A DNA stretch of 64,000 nt, from positions 186,001 to 250,000 of the forward strand of contig NZ_NOYI01000002.1 of NCBI RefSeq assembly GCF_002258785.1, read 5' to 3'. Under the pieces are notes generated by a model. That model was not told where the DNA came from. It made no database searches and was given only the letters and a program-made list of their open reading frames with translations. This document shows positions 1 through 35,540 of this stretch, piece after piece. Made by a program: the position numbers and the translations under genes. The DNA comes from Rhodococcus sp. 06-235-1A. GTDB taxonomy: Bacteria; Actinomycetota; Actinomycetes; Mycobacteriales; Mycobacteriaceae. How positions within the stretch are numbered: position 1 is the first letter of the stretch; each line of letters opens with the position of its first letter.

Positions 1-1367
1 ATCTCTCTCACTGCCGATCGCTCCTGGACTGCATGCGCCTGCTCGGCGAGCACGCTGCTTCGTCGGCCGAGGCGCTCGTGTGGGGACACGGTTGGGACGA
101 ATCCCAGTGGCCCGAACATCGCCCGCCGTCGACGGCCGATCTCGACGCCGCCGCGCCGGGACGGCCCGTGTATCTCACTCGCGTCGATTCACATTCGGCG
201 GCCGTCTCGACTCCGCTGCGGGCGGCCGCGTCGGGCATCGACGCCGCCACCGGATTCGCGCCGCAGGCCCCGCTCACCGCCGCCGCCCATCATCTCGCGC
301 GGCTGACGGCCCGGTCGATGATCACCGTTGACGTCCGGAAGCGTGCCCGCTCGGCGGCGCTCGACCGTGCTGCCGCACAGGGAATCGCCGCAGTTCACGA
401 ATGCGCGGGCCCGGTCGTGTCGGGCGTCGACGACTTTCGAGAGCTGATGGCCACCGAGCACGGGGTCGAGATCCGCGGGTACTGGGGCGAGTTGGTCGAA
501 TCGCCCGAACAGGCGCGGCAGATGCTCGTCGACACCGGTGCCCACGGGTTGGCCGGTGACATATTCGTCGACGGGTCGCTGGGCTCGCGAACCGCGTGGT
601 TGTCGACGCCCTACGCCGACGACCCCGGTTCCGGCGTCTCGTACGAGAACGTCGACGCGATGGCCGCGCATATCTCGGCGTGCACCGCGGCCGGAATCCA
701 AGCCGGATTCCACGTCATCGGCGACGCAGCGGTCACGGCCACCGTCACCGCGTTCTCACGCGTCGTGGCCGAACTCGGAACGCCCGCAGTCGCCGCGTGT
801 GGGCACCGACTGGAACATCTGACCATGGTCACGCCCGAGCAGGCCGATCTTCTGGCTTCCTGGGGCGTGATCGCCAGCGTGCAACCGATGTTCGACGCGC
901 TGTGGGGCGGAGCGGAGGGGCTGTACGCCGCACGGATGGGTGCCGAACGCGGAGCTGCGCTCCATCCGTTCGCTCGCTTGGCCTCGGCCGGCGTCTCGTT
1001 GGCGTTCGGTTCGGATGCTCCGGTCACTCGTCTGGATCCGTGGGCTACGACGAGAGCTGCCGTGAACCATCGCACCCCGGGCAGTGCCGTTTCGCCTCGC
1101 GCAGCGTTCTCGGCCGCGACGCGTGGCGCGTGGCGCGCAGGCGGCGTCCGCGACGGACTGGCGGGCACGCTGGTGCCGGGCGCGCCTGCCTCCTTCGCTG
1201 TGTGGGACGTGGACGAACTCGTCGTCCGAGCCCCCAAGGACAGCGTCCAACGCTGGTCGACCGATCCGCGCGCCGGTGTGTCGCCGTTGCCCAGCCTCGA
1301 GGCGTCATCCGAGAGCCCACGGTGTTCCATGACCGTGCATCGCGGGCGGGTCATTCATGAGCAGTGA
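1..1367 (+). CDS. Amidohydrolase family 3 (YtcJ-like) metal-dependent hydrolase, 5' truncated
   Basis: The reading frame is open from position 3, so the gene begins upstream of the window; the first in-window ATG (33) is internal. The protein resembles the Amidohydro_3/YtcJ group, which hydrolyses C-N bonds of amides or N-substituted formamides with a metal-bound water. Visible family landmarks are FVDGSLGSRTAW (about 180 residues into the visible part), GFHVIGDAAV, GHRLEHLTMV and the late GSDAPVTRLDPW, which carry the C-terminal metal and substrate residues. The N-terminal HxH metal motif would be outside the window. The stop overlaps the lnt start by 11 bp, so the two are probably co-transcribed. 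The substrate is unknown. Confidence 0.85.
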   Translation, partial: LSHCRSLLDCMRLLGEHAASSAEALVWGHGWDESQWPEHRPPSTADLDAAAPGRPVYLTRVDSHSAAVSTPLRAAASGIDAATGFAPQAPLTAAAHHLARLTARSMITVDVRKRARSAALDRAAAQGIAAVHECAGPVVSGVDDFRELMATEHGVEIRGYWGELVESPEQARQMLVDTGAHGLAGDIFVDGSLGSRTAWLSTPYADDPGSGVSYENVDAMAAHISACTAAGIQAGFHVIGDAAVTATVTAFSRVVAELGTPAVAACGHRLEHLTMVTPEQADLLASWGVIASVQPMFDALWGGAEGLYAARMGAERGAALHPFARLASAGVSLAFGSDAPVTRLDPWATTRAAVNHRTPGSAVSPRAAFSAATRGAWRAGGVRDGLAGTLVPGAPASFAVWDVDELVVRAPKDSVQRWSTDPRAGVSPLPSLEASSESPRCSMTVHRGRVIHEQ

Positions 1368-2946
1368 GCACGCGCCGAGTCTCGAAGCAGCACCCTCACG
1401 GCGTACCCGGCTGCGCCGGGCTGCTTCGTCCACGCTGCTCTCGGCCGGGGCAGGCGCACTGATCTTCGGCAGCTTTCCACCGCGGACCCTGTGGTTCCTG
1501 GCACCCCTCGGTATCGCACTGTTGGCGCTCGTACTCACAGGGTTCGGCGGACGACGGGTGGTGTCGCTGAAAGCCGGCTTCGGCTACGGCTATGTCGCCG
1601 GCCTCGGCTTTTTCGTTCCGCTGCTCCCGTGGATCGGCGTGTACGTGGGCCCGATGCCGTGGTTGGCGTTGGCTGCCGCCGAGTCCGTGTTCGTGGGATT
1701 GTTCGGAATACTCGGGGTGCTGGCTGCGAGAACTGCCTGGTGGCCGCTGTCCATGGCGCTCGCGTGGAGTCTGACCGAGTGGCTGCGGTCCAGTGTTCCT
1801 TTCGGCGGCTTTCCCTGGGGCCGATTGGCGTTCGGGCAACCCGAGGGCTGGCTGCTGCCGTTGGCAAGCATCGGAGGTGCGCCGCTGCTCAGTTTTGCGG
1901 TGGCACTGACCGGCACCGGATCGGCGTCGCTGCTCGTGGCGATCTCCCGTCGACAAGGCGTGAAGTCCTTTGTCGGTCCGGTGGCTGCCACGATCGTCGC
2001 GTCCGTAGTGGCAGTGGCGCTTCTGCCGACTCTGCACAGCAACGAGGCAGAAGACGGCGGACGGACGGTCACCATCGCTGCGGTGCAGGGGAGCGTTCCG
2101 AGACTCGGTCTGGATTTCAACGCTCAGCGTCGAGCAGTCCTCGACAATCACGTCAGAGAGACCATGGCACTGGCCGCCGAGGTCGACGCAGGCAGGCAAG
2201 CTGCTCCGGATCTCGTGGTGTGGCCCGAGAACGCCTCCGATATCGATCCGCTGAGGAACAGCGACGCTGCGACTCTCATCACACAAGCGTCGGTCGCGGT
2301 CGGTGCACCGATCCTCGTGGGCACGGTACTGGTCAATGCCGATGGCACGAACTCGAATTCCGTCATTGCGTGGAACGGTAGCGACGGACCGGGTGAGCGG
2401 CACGACAAGAAGATAATTCAACCGTTCGGCGAATACTTGCCCTACCGAAGCTTTTTCCGACTGTTTTCGGAATACGCCGATCGAGCGGGATATTTCGTCC
2501 CGGGGAGCGGGAATGGAGTCGTACACGCCGCGGGAATAGCCGCCGGAATTGCCACGTGCTACGAGGTTGCATTCGATCGCGCGCTCGAAGAATCCGTGAG
2601 CTCGGGAGCAGAGTTCATTGCCATCCCTACCAACAACGCGACTTTCGGCGACACCGAAATGACCTACCAGCAACTCGCGATGTCCAGAGTGCGGGCCGTC
2701 GAGCACGGACGAACCGTCGTCGTGGCGGCGACGAGTGGCGTCAGTGCTGTCGTCTCGCCCGACGGGGACGTACTGCAGCAAACTCCGCTGTTCGCTGCAG
2801 ATGTGCTGGTATCGGATGTCGCACTGCGTCGAACGCACACTGTGGCCACGCGGCTCGGCTCCGGATCCGAGCTCATCCTGGGCCTGGCCGCTATCGCTGC
2901 ACTGGGCGTACCGCTTCTGCTCGGGCGTCGACGGCCCAACAACTGA
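1357..2946 (+). CDS. lnt: Apolipoprotein N-acyltransferase
   Basis: This 529-residue membrane enzyme transfers an acyl chain to the N-terminal cysteine of lipoproteins at the outer face of the membrane. About six hydrophobic segments occupy residues 25-225 and a nitrilase-like domain follows. The catalytic triad is visible: Glu291 in VVWPENAS, Lys351/352 before PFGEYLP, and Cys401 in ATCYEVAFD. A final hydrophobic helix lies near residues 500-520. The protein lacks the polyprenol-monophosphomannose synthase domain fused to it in M. tuberculosis Ppm1, and no separate ppm1 follows here. The start overlaps the amidohydrolase by 11 bp. Confidence 0.93.
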   Translation: MSSEHAPSLEAAPSRRTRLRRAASSTLLSAGAGALIFGSFPPRTLWFLAPLGIALLALVLTGFGGRRVVSLKAGFGYGYVAGLGFFVPLLPWIGVYVGPMPWLALAAAESVFVGLFGILGVLAARTAWWPLSMALAWSLTEWLRSSVPFGGFPWGRLAFGQPEGWLLPLASIGGAPLLSFAVALTGTGSASLLVAISRRQGVKSFVGPVAATIVASVVAVALLPTLHSNEAEDGGRTVTIAAVQGSVPRLGLDFNAQRRAVLDNHVRETMALAAEVDAGRQAAPDLVVWPENASDIDPLRNSDAATLITQASVAVGAPILVGTVLVNADGTNSNSVIAWNGSDGPGERHDKKIIQPFGEYLPYRSFFRLFSEYADRAGYFVPGSGNGVVHAAGIAAGIATCYEVAFDRALEESVSSGAEFIAIPTNNATFGDTEMTYQQLAMSRVRAVEHGRTVVVAATSGVSAVVSPDGDVLQQTPLFAADVLVSDVALRRTHTVATRLGSGSELILGLAAIAALGVPLLLGRRRPNN

Positions 2947-3613
2947 AACAATCACTGAGTCTGTATTCGATTGAATTTCACGTCTCGAGGTCGGATAAGT
3001 CCGAGGGTGCGCGTGCCTCATGGGCCCCCACGTCATTCGTTCGACCGAATAGCGGACGTTCGACTGGCGCACACCGCAACTCCTGTAACAGGCTGCACGT
3101 TGTGGTCGATGCTTCTTATGACTACCGCACAAAAGCCTCCTGCCAATGTTGTATCTTTGTAAGCCGCTGGACGTGTTTTCGGGTGAGGCTTCAGAGGATG
3201 GCCAGGCGTGGTAGCACCGGCCACACGTTGTATTGGGATCGAAGTACCGACGCCGACATTGCGTCCGGGTCGTACACCTGGCCGGGGAGGGGAAGTTCGT
3301 GCCACAGAAGACGATGATTGCGCTTTTCGACGCACATTCGTTCTACGAACTCGGAGTCCGGTCGATGCGGTAGAAACCGGGTTGGATCCCTGTTTCAATC
3401 CGCTCGGCCATGCGCGACGAACAAGTACGAGCCCTTTCAAGACATCGAACGTGTGCGAACCGACACGAACGCAAATAAGAACGGAAGCCAGAATTGCTCA
3501 ATCGCGCGCCCAAGCCGCCGCGGCTCGACACTCCGAACCGGATCGAGAAGTCCGGGTCGATGTATCCGACGTCGGCACTCGCCGTCGCGACCGTGCCGCC
3601 GAAGGGCAAGTGA
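2947..3613 (+). other. 667-bp leader between lnt and the NRPS gene, no gene seen
   Basis: I see no convincing gene here. Short open frames on both strands lack a ribosome site or recognisable protein. There are two small inverted repeats: an imperfect 16-mer at 3035-3050 (ATTCGTTCGACCGAAT) and TTCGT-n3-ACGAA at 3337-3349. The length suggests that the NRPS promoter and its control sites lie here. I could not pick a convincing -35/-10 pair. Confidence 0.5.
3601..3606 (+). promoter_or_regulatory. Ribosome binding site of the NRPS gene
   Basis: GAAGGG lies 7 nt before the ATG at 3614 and supports that start. The first condensation-domain motif ([11 protein letters not shown]) begins only about 20 residues later, so nothing is missing at the N terminus. 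Confidence 0.7.
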
Positions 3614-30385
<26,772 letters not shown>

Positions 30386-30485
30386 CGTTTGGCGTGTTCT
30401 TCACATCGAGGACCACCTGTACGAATACCATCGGCGTTCGGTACCAATGTGGTCGAATGCTCGTCACTACAACCAGGGGACAGAA

Positions 30486-31082
30486 GTGAAACTGATCAGA
30501 ACAGCTACGGTCGCGGTGGCGTTGACCGCTGCGGTAGCCACCGGAGCGGGCCACGCCGTAGCAGACCCGTCGTCGGACACGGTGAACTACCAGACGTCGG
30601 TCAACCCGGATGGATCCGTCAAGACCATCCTCGACGCCGGACTGTTCCGTGTCGATGCGACCAGCGAGACGGTGTCGGTCATCGACCAGGCCGGTGTCAC
30701 GCTCGCCTCGGTTCCGCTGGAGTACACCGTCAACGGCACCGTCTACTCGATCGCACCCTTGATCGGTGCCGAGGGTCGCGAGTTGACGTTGACTCCGCAG
30801 ACTGTTCCCGTCGCTGACGTCGCAGGCCCGCGGACCAAGCAGCAGGCGTTCGACAACATGGTCAACCAGCTGGCAATCGGCTGGAACAACGGCGGCGGTG
30901 TCGGCACGGCAATCGGTGCCGGCCTGGGCTTCGCCATCGGCTGTGTGTCGATCTTCCCGAACTTCATTTCCGGCTGCATCATCGGAACCGTGATCGGTAC
31001 CGTCGCCGGAGCTGTAATCGGAACTGCGAACGGCAATCCGCAGGCTCAGCCTGCGGTGTTCGAGTACTTCACCACTCCGTAA
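30486..31082 (+). CDS. Small secreted protein with glycine-rich C-terminal hydrophobic segment
   Basis: The 198-residue protein starts at GTG 30486, behind AGGGGA (30475-30480). A signal peptide (KLIRTATVAVAL, cut after AVA near residue 26) directs it out of the cell. The middle (about 27-125) is predicted to be beta-rich and has no recognised domain. Residues about 135-180 hold two Gly-rich hydrophobic runs (GTAIGAGLGFAIG and GTVIGTVAGAVIG) resembling glycine zippers, with two cysteines at SGCI and GCVS. Similar small exported proteins occur in rhodococci, but I know no function. It lies 100 bp after the NRPS and may share its transcript, although its own ribosome site is strong. Confidence 0.8.
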   Translation: MKLIRTATVAVALTAAVATGAGHAVADPSSDTVNYQTSVNPDGSVKTILDAGLFRVDATSETVSVIDQAGVTLASVPLEYTVNGTVYSIAPLIGAEGRELTLTPQTVPVADVAGPRTKQQAFDNMVNQLAIGWNNGGGVGTAIGAGLGFAIGCVSIFPNFISGCIIGTVIGTVAGAVIGTANGNPQAQPAVFEYFTTP

Positions 31083-31110
31083 GTACGTCGGCTTCGAGCC
31101 GAGGAGTGTC

Positions 31111-31148
31111 GAACAGCGGGTAGGGCGCAGACGCCCTACCCGCTGTTC
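31111..31148. terminator. Bidirectional hairpin terminator
   Basis: A perfect 17-bp stem (31111-31127 with 31132-31148) has a CAGA loop. It sits between the secreted-protein gene and the convergent pabAB, overlapping the pabAB stop codon. It should end transcripts arriving from both sides. Confidence 0.9.
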
Positions 31149-33208
31149 TCTGTTCTACCGGTCAGCGCGCGGCGCATCGACACAGCCTTGACCATCGTCT
31201 CCTCGAACTCCTCGTCAGGATCGGAGAGAGCGACGATCGCGCCTCCGACGCCGTACGTCACTTCGTGCTCGGTGGCCACGATCGTACGAATAACGATCGA
31301 GAAGTCCGCCGTGCCCGTGATCGAGAAGTAACCGATGGCACCCGAGTAGACCCCACGCGGCCCGTCTTCGAGCTTGTCGATGATCGCCATCGTGCGAATC
31401 TTCGGAGCTCCGGTCATGGATCCACCCGGAAACGCTGCGCGGATACAGTCTGCTGCCGACGCGTCGTCGCGCAGTCGTCCGCGAACTGTGGATACCAATT
31501 GATGAACTGGGGCGTAGGTCTCGACATCGAACAACTTCGGGACGTGCACCGACCCCGGTACACAGACCTGGGCCAGGTCGTTGCGCACCAGGTCCACGAT
31601 CATCAAGTTCTCGGCTTTGTCCTTCTCGTTCGCGACGAGATCCGCTTTGAGCGCGTTGTCCTCTTCGGCGGTGGCGCCCCGGGGTCGTGTTCCCTTGATC
31701 GGCTTGGACTCGACGATGCGGTCGGCATCGATTCGCAAGAAGCGTTCCGGAGACGCGCTCAGCACAGACACTTCGGGAAATTTGAGCAGGGCGCTGTACG
31801 GAGTGGGGTTGATCTCGCGCATGTACGAGTAAGTAGCCGCTGCGTCGATGGAACCGGCAACGGTTGCTGTGTTGGTCAAGCAGACTTCGTAGGTCTCACC
31901 CGAGCGAATTTCGGCGAGGCACTGGGAAATGAGATCCAGATAGCGGGCGCGGTCGTGGCGCAGTCGTGGTTCGACCGAACGATCGGCTCCGAGCAGTGGA
32001 GTACCGGATCCGCCTGCACTCGAACGGGCAGTCGTCGTGGTCGGTCCGGACAGGGCACGCAGTGTGTCGGTGACCGAGTCGAACCACTCGGCCAGTACGG
32101 GATCGCCCGGCGTGGTAGCCAAGCCCATCAAGTAGAGAGTCCCGGCCTCGTGGTCGAAGACCAACGCGCGATCTGCAAAGACCATGGATGCGTCCGGGGT
32201 GGCAGACGTGTGCACCAGTTGGCCGCCGGTGTCCGCCTTGAGCTCGTAGCCCAGATACCCGACGTAGCCCAGCCCGAAGGCAAACGGGAGGTCGTGCCGA
32301 GGGGGAGTGGCTCGCTCCCGCAATCTGTCGTCGATGTAGTCGAAGAAGGTGGAGTGAATGTGCTCGGTGCTGCCGTCGGCACCTTCAACGGTCACGGTGG
32401 TCTCCGCAACGGAATAGGTCACGTATTCCGCGTGCGGCCCCGAGCAATCGCCCATGACGGTGAACCGGCATTCGGGCTCGAGTGCTGCGCTACCGTCCAA
32501 CCAGAAACTCTTCGAGCCTTGCGCGAAGAGAGCCTCGAATACCCGCTCGGAGTCGAATTCCTCGTCCAGAGAACGTGTTTCGATGGTGAACATCGAATCT
32601 TGGGTACCTGCAGCACTCGATTCGCTGGACTGGGCCAACGTCAGGTCGCGAAAGTTGGCCAGAAGCTCGCGCCCGTATTCGGTGCTGATGGACTCGGGAT
32701 GGAACTGCACTCCCCACATCGGCTTGCTGCGGTGCCGAACTGCCATCACCAGGCCGTCCGGTGTCCATGCCACTTCCTCGAAGTCGGCCGGCGTTCGCGT
32801 CACGACCAACGAGTGATAGCGCACTACCGAGTAGGGCGACGGAATCCCGGCGAACAGATCGACACCGGTGTGCGTGATATCGGTGATTCTGCCGTGCATC
32901 GGCGCCGGAGCAAGATCCACACTTCCACCGAACAGGTGGCACAGGCCCTGATGCCCGAGGCAGACACCGAGAATCGGCAGCCCGGACTCCATGATCACGC
33001 GACTGCTGATGCCGAAGTCCTGCTCCAGATCGGGGCGGCCCGGACCGGGGGAGATGACGACATTGTCGTACGCGGCGAAGTCCAGTGACGTCCACTCGAC
33101 GTCGTTCTTGACCACCGTCGGCGGGCGGCCGTTCACCTCGGCCAAAAGGCTGTACAGGTTGTAGGTGAACGAATCGTAGTTGTCCACCAGAAGCGTGTTG
33201 ATCGTCAT
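31136..33208 (-). CDS. pabAB: Fused aminodeoxychorismate synthase (PabA-PabB)
   Basis: The 690-residue protein converts chorismate and glutamine to 4-amino-4-deoxychorismate. The N-terminal glutamine amidotransferase (about 1-195) has Cys83 in GVCLGHQG and His170/Glu172 in QFHPES. The C-terminal chorismate-binding domain (about 240-690) has PIKGTRPRG with Lys505. PabB enzymes have this lysine, whereas anthranilate synthase has PIAGT, so TrpE/TrpG is unlikely. The fused PabAB order is typical of actinobacterial antibiotic pathways (PapA of pristinamycin, chloramphenicol), though some folate enzymes share it. It starts 10 nt after the chorismate mutase stop, so the two form an operon. The likely end use is p-aminophenylalanine, or p-aminobenzoate. 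Confidence 0.9.
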   Translation of the reverse strand: MTINTLLVDNYDSFTYNLYSLLAEVNGRPPTVVKNDVEWTSLDFAAYDNVVISPGPGRPDLEQDFGISSRVIMESGLPILGVCLGHQGLCHLFGGSVDLAPAPMHGRITDITHTGVDLFAGIPSPYSVVRYHSLVVTRTPADFEEVAWTPDGLVMAVRHRSKPMWGVQFHPESISTEYGRELLANFRDLTLAQSSESSAAGTQDSMFTIETRSLDEEFDSERVFEALFAQGSKSFWLDGSAALEPECRFTVMGDCSGPHAEYVTYSVAETTVTVEGADGSTEHIHSTFFDYIDDRLRERATPPRHDLPFAFGLGYVGYLGYELKADTGGQLVHTSATPDASMVFADRALVFDHEAGTLYLMGLATTPGDPVLAEWFDSVTDTLRALSGPTTTTARSSAGGSGTPLLGADRSVEPRLRHDRARYLDLISQCLAEIRSGETYEVCLTNTATVAGSIDAAATYSYMREINPTPYSALLKFPEVSVLSASPERFLRIDADRIVESKPIKGTRPRGATAEEDNALKADLVANEKDKAENLMIVDLVRNDLAQVCVPGSVHVPKLFDVETYAPVHQLVSTVRGRLRDDASAADCIRAAFPGGSMTGAPKIRTMAIIDKLEDGPRGVYSGAIGYFSITGTADFSIVIRTIVATEHEVTYGVGGAIVALSDPDEEFEETMVKAVSMRRALTGRTENSG

Positions 33209-33218
33209 CGGCTTGCCT

Positions 33219-33614
33219 CTACCGTTCGCTTTCGAGGCCGGGCCCGCTCGCAGGAGAATCGATGATCAGATCCTCGACGCGACATGCCTCGGCGATCATG
33301 GATCGGTACAGCTCCTCGAGGAAATCGGGGGACAGGCCGTTCGCCGACGCGAATTCGCGGGCGCGTTCGGTCACCAATCCGACGCGTCCGGGTTGCATCA
33401 TCGGAATATCGTGTTCGCGTTTTACGTGTGCTACCCGTACACACACATCGATACGATCCCGAATTGCTGCACGCAGTACTTCGTCGATTCCGTCCAACTC
33501 ACGTCTCAACTCGACGAGCTTCTGCTCGCCGACTGCGCGATGACCTTCGGATTTCGCCTCTGTGGCAGCCGTGCGCAGGGCTTCGTTGGAGCGCTGATCA
33601 GAATCCTGGCTCAC
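33219..33614 (-). CDS. Chorismate mutase family protein, probable 4-amino-4-deoxychorismate mutase (PapB-like)
   Basis: The 131-residue protein starts with GTG; AGGGGG lies about 10 nt upstream. Residues about 35-120 form one AroQ helical domain: LDGIDEVL, RIDVCVRVAHVK, a conserved MMQPGRV, and EACRVEDLI near the end. The MQPxRV and CRxED pattern is that of PapB/CmlD-type mutases and of isochorismate pyruvate lyase rather than of mycobacterial Rv0948c. Because the next gene makes 4-amino-4-deoxychorismate, mutation of that compound to 4-amino-4-deoxyprephenate is the most economical role. That is the second step to p-aminophenylalanine. The third enzyme (PapC) is not in the window. A plain chorismate mutase is the alternative. 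Confidence 0.8.
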   Translation of the reverse strand: MSQDSDQRSNEALRTAATEAKSEGHRAVGEQKLVELRRELDGIDEVLRAAIRDRIDVCVRVAHVKREHDIPMMQPGRVGLVTERAREFASANGLSPDFLEELYRSMIAEACRVEDLIIDSPASGPGLESER

Positions 33615-33836
33615 GAGTTACTGCCCCCTGATGTTTCGACTCCAGTGGTGATGTTTATCGGAATTCGCTGGCCTTTGTTACCGCCGACATTGCCGATCGA
33701 CGACCTGCGCGGCAATCGATGCTCGATCATGACACCTTGCGCGGTTTCACCGCCACTCAACAGTATTGGAACCCACGAAAGCGCGACGATAAACACACCG
33801 TCCGCGTTCCGAACGTACGCCGAGTTGGAATTGCAC

Positions 33837-33879
33837 AAAAAAACTGCACCGCCGGATTGTTTCCAATCAGGCGGTGCAG
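33837..33879 (-). terminator. Rho-independent terminator of rbpA
   Basis: A 10-bp GC-rich stem (33844-33853 with 33870-33879) extends by five more pairs across one mismatch and closes on TTTC. Reading leftward it is followed by seven T residues (33837-33843 on the other strand). It lies 11 bp past the rbpA stop. The rest of 33615-33889 holds no gene; it must carry the chorismate mutase promoter. Confidence 0.9.
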
Positions 33880-33889
33880 CCGACGAAAA

Positions 33890-34228
33890 TCACGCGCCGC
33901 GGCGCTTGACCTTCAGCAAGTCGAGGCGCTCTTTGAGCAGTTCTTCGAGCTCGTCCACCGAGCGCCGTTCCAGCAGCATGTCCCAGTGGGTGCGCGGAGG
34001 CTTCACCTTCTTGGCCTCAGGAGCGGTCCCCTCGATGAGCGACCCTTCGAGGCCGTTACGGCAGGCCCACGTGCCGGGGATCTCCGCGTCGTCGGCGAAC
34101 GGGACGTCGAACTCTTCGCCGTTGTCGCACCGGTATCGAGCAACGCGGCGCGGGGCCAGGTCGTGATCACGATCGGTCTCGTAACTCACGGCTCCCAGTC
34201 GGCTGCCTCGAAGTACACGATCTGCCAT
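33890..34228 (-). CDS. rbpA: RNA polymerase-binding protein RbpA
   Basis: This 112-residue protein is nearly superimposable on mycobacterial RbpA: MADRVLRGSRLGAVSYE at the start, FADDAEIPGTWAC in the core, and the sigma-interacting C-terminal part with KPPRTHWDMLLERR. It binds the beta subunit and group 1/2 sigma factors and stabilises the open promoter complex. The ATG at 34228 has GGAGAGGA upstream; the longer open frame is spurious. A strong terminator follows, so it is monocistronic. In mycobacteria rbpA is next to ppm1/lnt; here the NRPS region separates it from lnt. Confidence 0.98.
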   Translation of the reverse strand: MADRVLRGSRLGAVSYETDRDHDLAPRRVARYRCDNGEEFDVPFADDAEIPGTWACRNGLEGSLIEGTAPEAKKVKPPRTHWDMLLERRSVDELEELLKERLDLLKVKRRGA

Positions 34229-34406
34229 GGTGAAGTCCTCTCCATCGATAGTAGGTACGCGCGTCGGTGTCATCCGTCGACACCGAGCTACACCGTCTAC
34301 CCACTGATCTACAACGTCGCCACGCGTCGGTTCGTTCCCGAGCCGATGAGACCCGGTGCCGTGCCGACGGCGCAACTGATGAACGCATCTTACCTTCCGG
34401 TCGCAG

Positions 34407-34412
34407 TAGGCT
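34407..34412 (+). promoter_or_regulatory. -10 element for the 34421 gene, probably leaderless
   Basis: TAGGCT fits TANNNT and ends 8 nt before the ATG. There is no Shine-Dalgarno sequence, so transcription may start at or just before the start codon. Confidence 0.5.
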
Positions 34413-34420
34413 GAACGACC

Positions 34421-34753
34421 ATGTCCGTCAGAACCCGCCGCGACCAGACGTGCACGTGGTGTGGGCGCCCCGTTGCCGACTCCGGAACCGGGCGTAAGCG
34501 GCGGTACTGCCGTCAATCCTGTCGCCAACGCGCCTACGAGCAACGCAGTGCGATGAAAGGGACATCGATTCCGGACGACTCGATCGTGCTGACTGCCGAG
34601 GAGGCGTCGGCCGCGGCCGATCGAGCGTTCGAGGTCCGGTGCGCCGCCGAGGATGTCAACACCGCGGTGACCGAAGGTGCCGATCCCGCGGAACTGCACC
34701 GCTTGTGCAGCGAACTGCTGGCCAAAGCGCGCGACGCGGAGCGCTTGCGCTGA
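34421..34753 (+). CDS. Small Cys-rich (zinc-ribbon-like) conserved hypothetical protein
   Basis: The 110-residue protein opens with TCTWCGRPV, then RRYCRQSCRQRAYEQR, giving a CxxC...CxxxC set that could bind zinc. Similar N-terminal ribbons occur in small actinobacterial proteins beside rbpA (Rv2049c lies next to rbpA in M. tuberculosis, as I recall). The C-terminal part (about 55-110) is Ala/Glu-rich and probably helical (TAEEASAAADRAF; ELHRLCSELLAKARDAERLR). It is divergent from rbpA. The function is unknown; nucleic-acid or protein binding is possible. Confidence 0.8.
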   Translation: MSVRTRRDQTCTWCGRPVADSGTGRKRRYCRQSCRQRAYEQRSAMKGTSIPDDSIVLTAEEASAAADRAFEVRCAAEDVNTAVTEGADPAELHRLCSELLAKARDAERLR

Positions 34754-34881
34754 CCGCGACGGCGGGGGAGTCGCGGCACATCGGGACGCTGAACTGCGGT
34801 TCCTCTCTCGTTCACCGGCTCCGTGGACAATGGTCGAGGTCCGCGTATCTGCGCGGACCTCGCGACACAGCAAGGAGCTCC

Positions 34882-35337
34882 ATGGCGTTCTGGGATCAAC
34901 TCAAGTCCAAGGCACAGGAACTGAACGGCCAGCTGCAGACCAAGACCAGCCAGTTCAAGAACAAGGAATTCGCGAACGGCAGTATGGCCATGTGCGCACT
35001 GATCGCGGCAGCGGACGGCACCATCGATCCCGCCGAGCGCCAGAAGACTGCCTCTCTGATCGCCGGCAACGAGGCACTTCGGGTCTTCGAGTCCGACGAA
35101 CTTCGGCAGAAGTTCGACTGGTACTGCGACAAACTCCAGGGTGATTTCGATTTCGGCAAAGTCGAAGCGACAGCCACGATCGGCAAGTTGAAGTCCAAGC
35201 CCGAACAGGCCCGAGCCGTGATCCAGATCGGCATCATCATCGGCGGTGCCGATGGCCATTTCGACGATCATGAGAAGGCCGCTGTGCGCAACGCGTGCTT
35301 CGCGGTGGGAATCGATCCGACCGAGTTCGAGCTCTGA
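34882..35337 (+). CDS. TerB family tellurite-resistance-like protein
   Basis: The 151-residue, mostly helical cytoplasmic protein matches the TerB fold. Two acidic loops stand out, AAADGTIDPAE (about 50-60) and GGADGHFDDHEK (about 124-135), the usual metal-binding-like positions. The ATG at 34882 follows AAGGAG (34872-34877). TerB proteins occur in tellurite and stress-response systems. Here there is no other ter gene, so the role is unclear. A strong hairpin follows. Confidence 0.85.
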   Translation: MAFWDQLKSKAQELNGQLQTKTSQFKNKEFANGSMAMCALIAAADGTIDPAERQKTASLIAGNEALRVFESDELRQKFDWYCDKLQGDFDFGKVEATATIGKLKSKPEQARAVIQIGIIIGGADGHFDDHEKAAVRNACFAVGIDPTEFEL

Positions 35338-35375
35338 GACTCCCGATCCGAAGTTCCACGACACCGGATCGCAGC

Positions 35376-35413
35376 ACGGCGATCGACGAAGCAACCACTT
35401 CGTCGATCGCCGT
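35376..35413 (+). terminator. Hairpin terminator after the TerB-like gene
   Basis: A perfect 16-bp stem (35376-35391 with 35398-35413) has a CAACCA loop and begins 38 bp past the stop. There is no T-run. Confidence 0.75.
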
Positions 35414-35540
35414 TCGCGTCAGGCGTCGTGCACTGTGAAATAGCCGGATTGCCGGGATACTGGTGACACTCCGACGGCATCCGCCGATGTCGTCGATCCG
35501 TTGGAGATCCGGTTGTTGCCCACCAGCCAAGGGACCGTGC

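Noticed and set aside
3395-3415. tRNA-Ser/Leu-like D-arm (TGGCCGAGCGG on the minus strand)
   Set aside because: No acceptor stem, anticodon arm or T-arm can be folded around it, so it is not a tRNA gene and I do not claim an attachment site.
31136-33208. Anthranilate synthase (TrpE-TrpG fusion)
   Set aside because: The chorismate-binding domain has PIKGT, with the lysine typical of PabB, where anthranilate synthases have PIAGT, and the neighbour is a mutase rather than trp genes.
33890-34873. A 327-residue version of RbpA
   Set aside because: Only the last 112 residues match RbpA. ATG 34228 has a strong ribosome site, and the extension overlaps the divergent gene at 34421.
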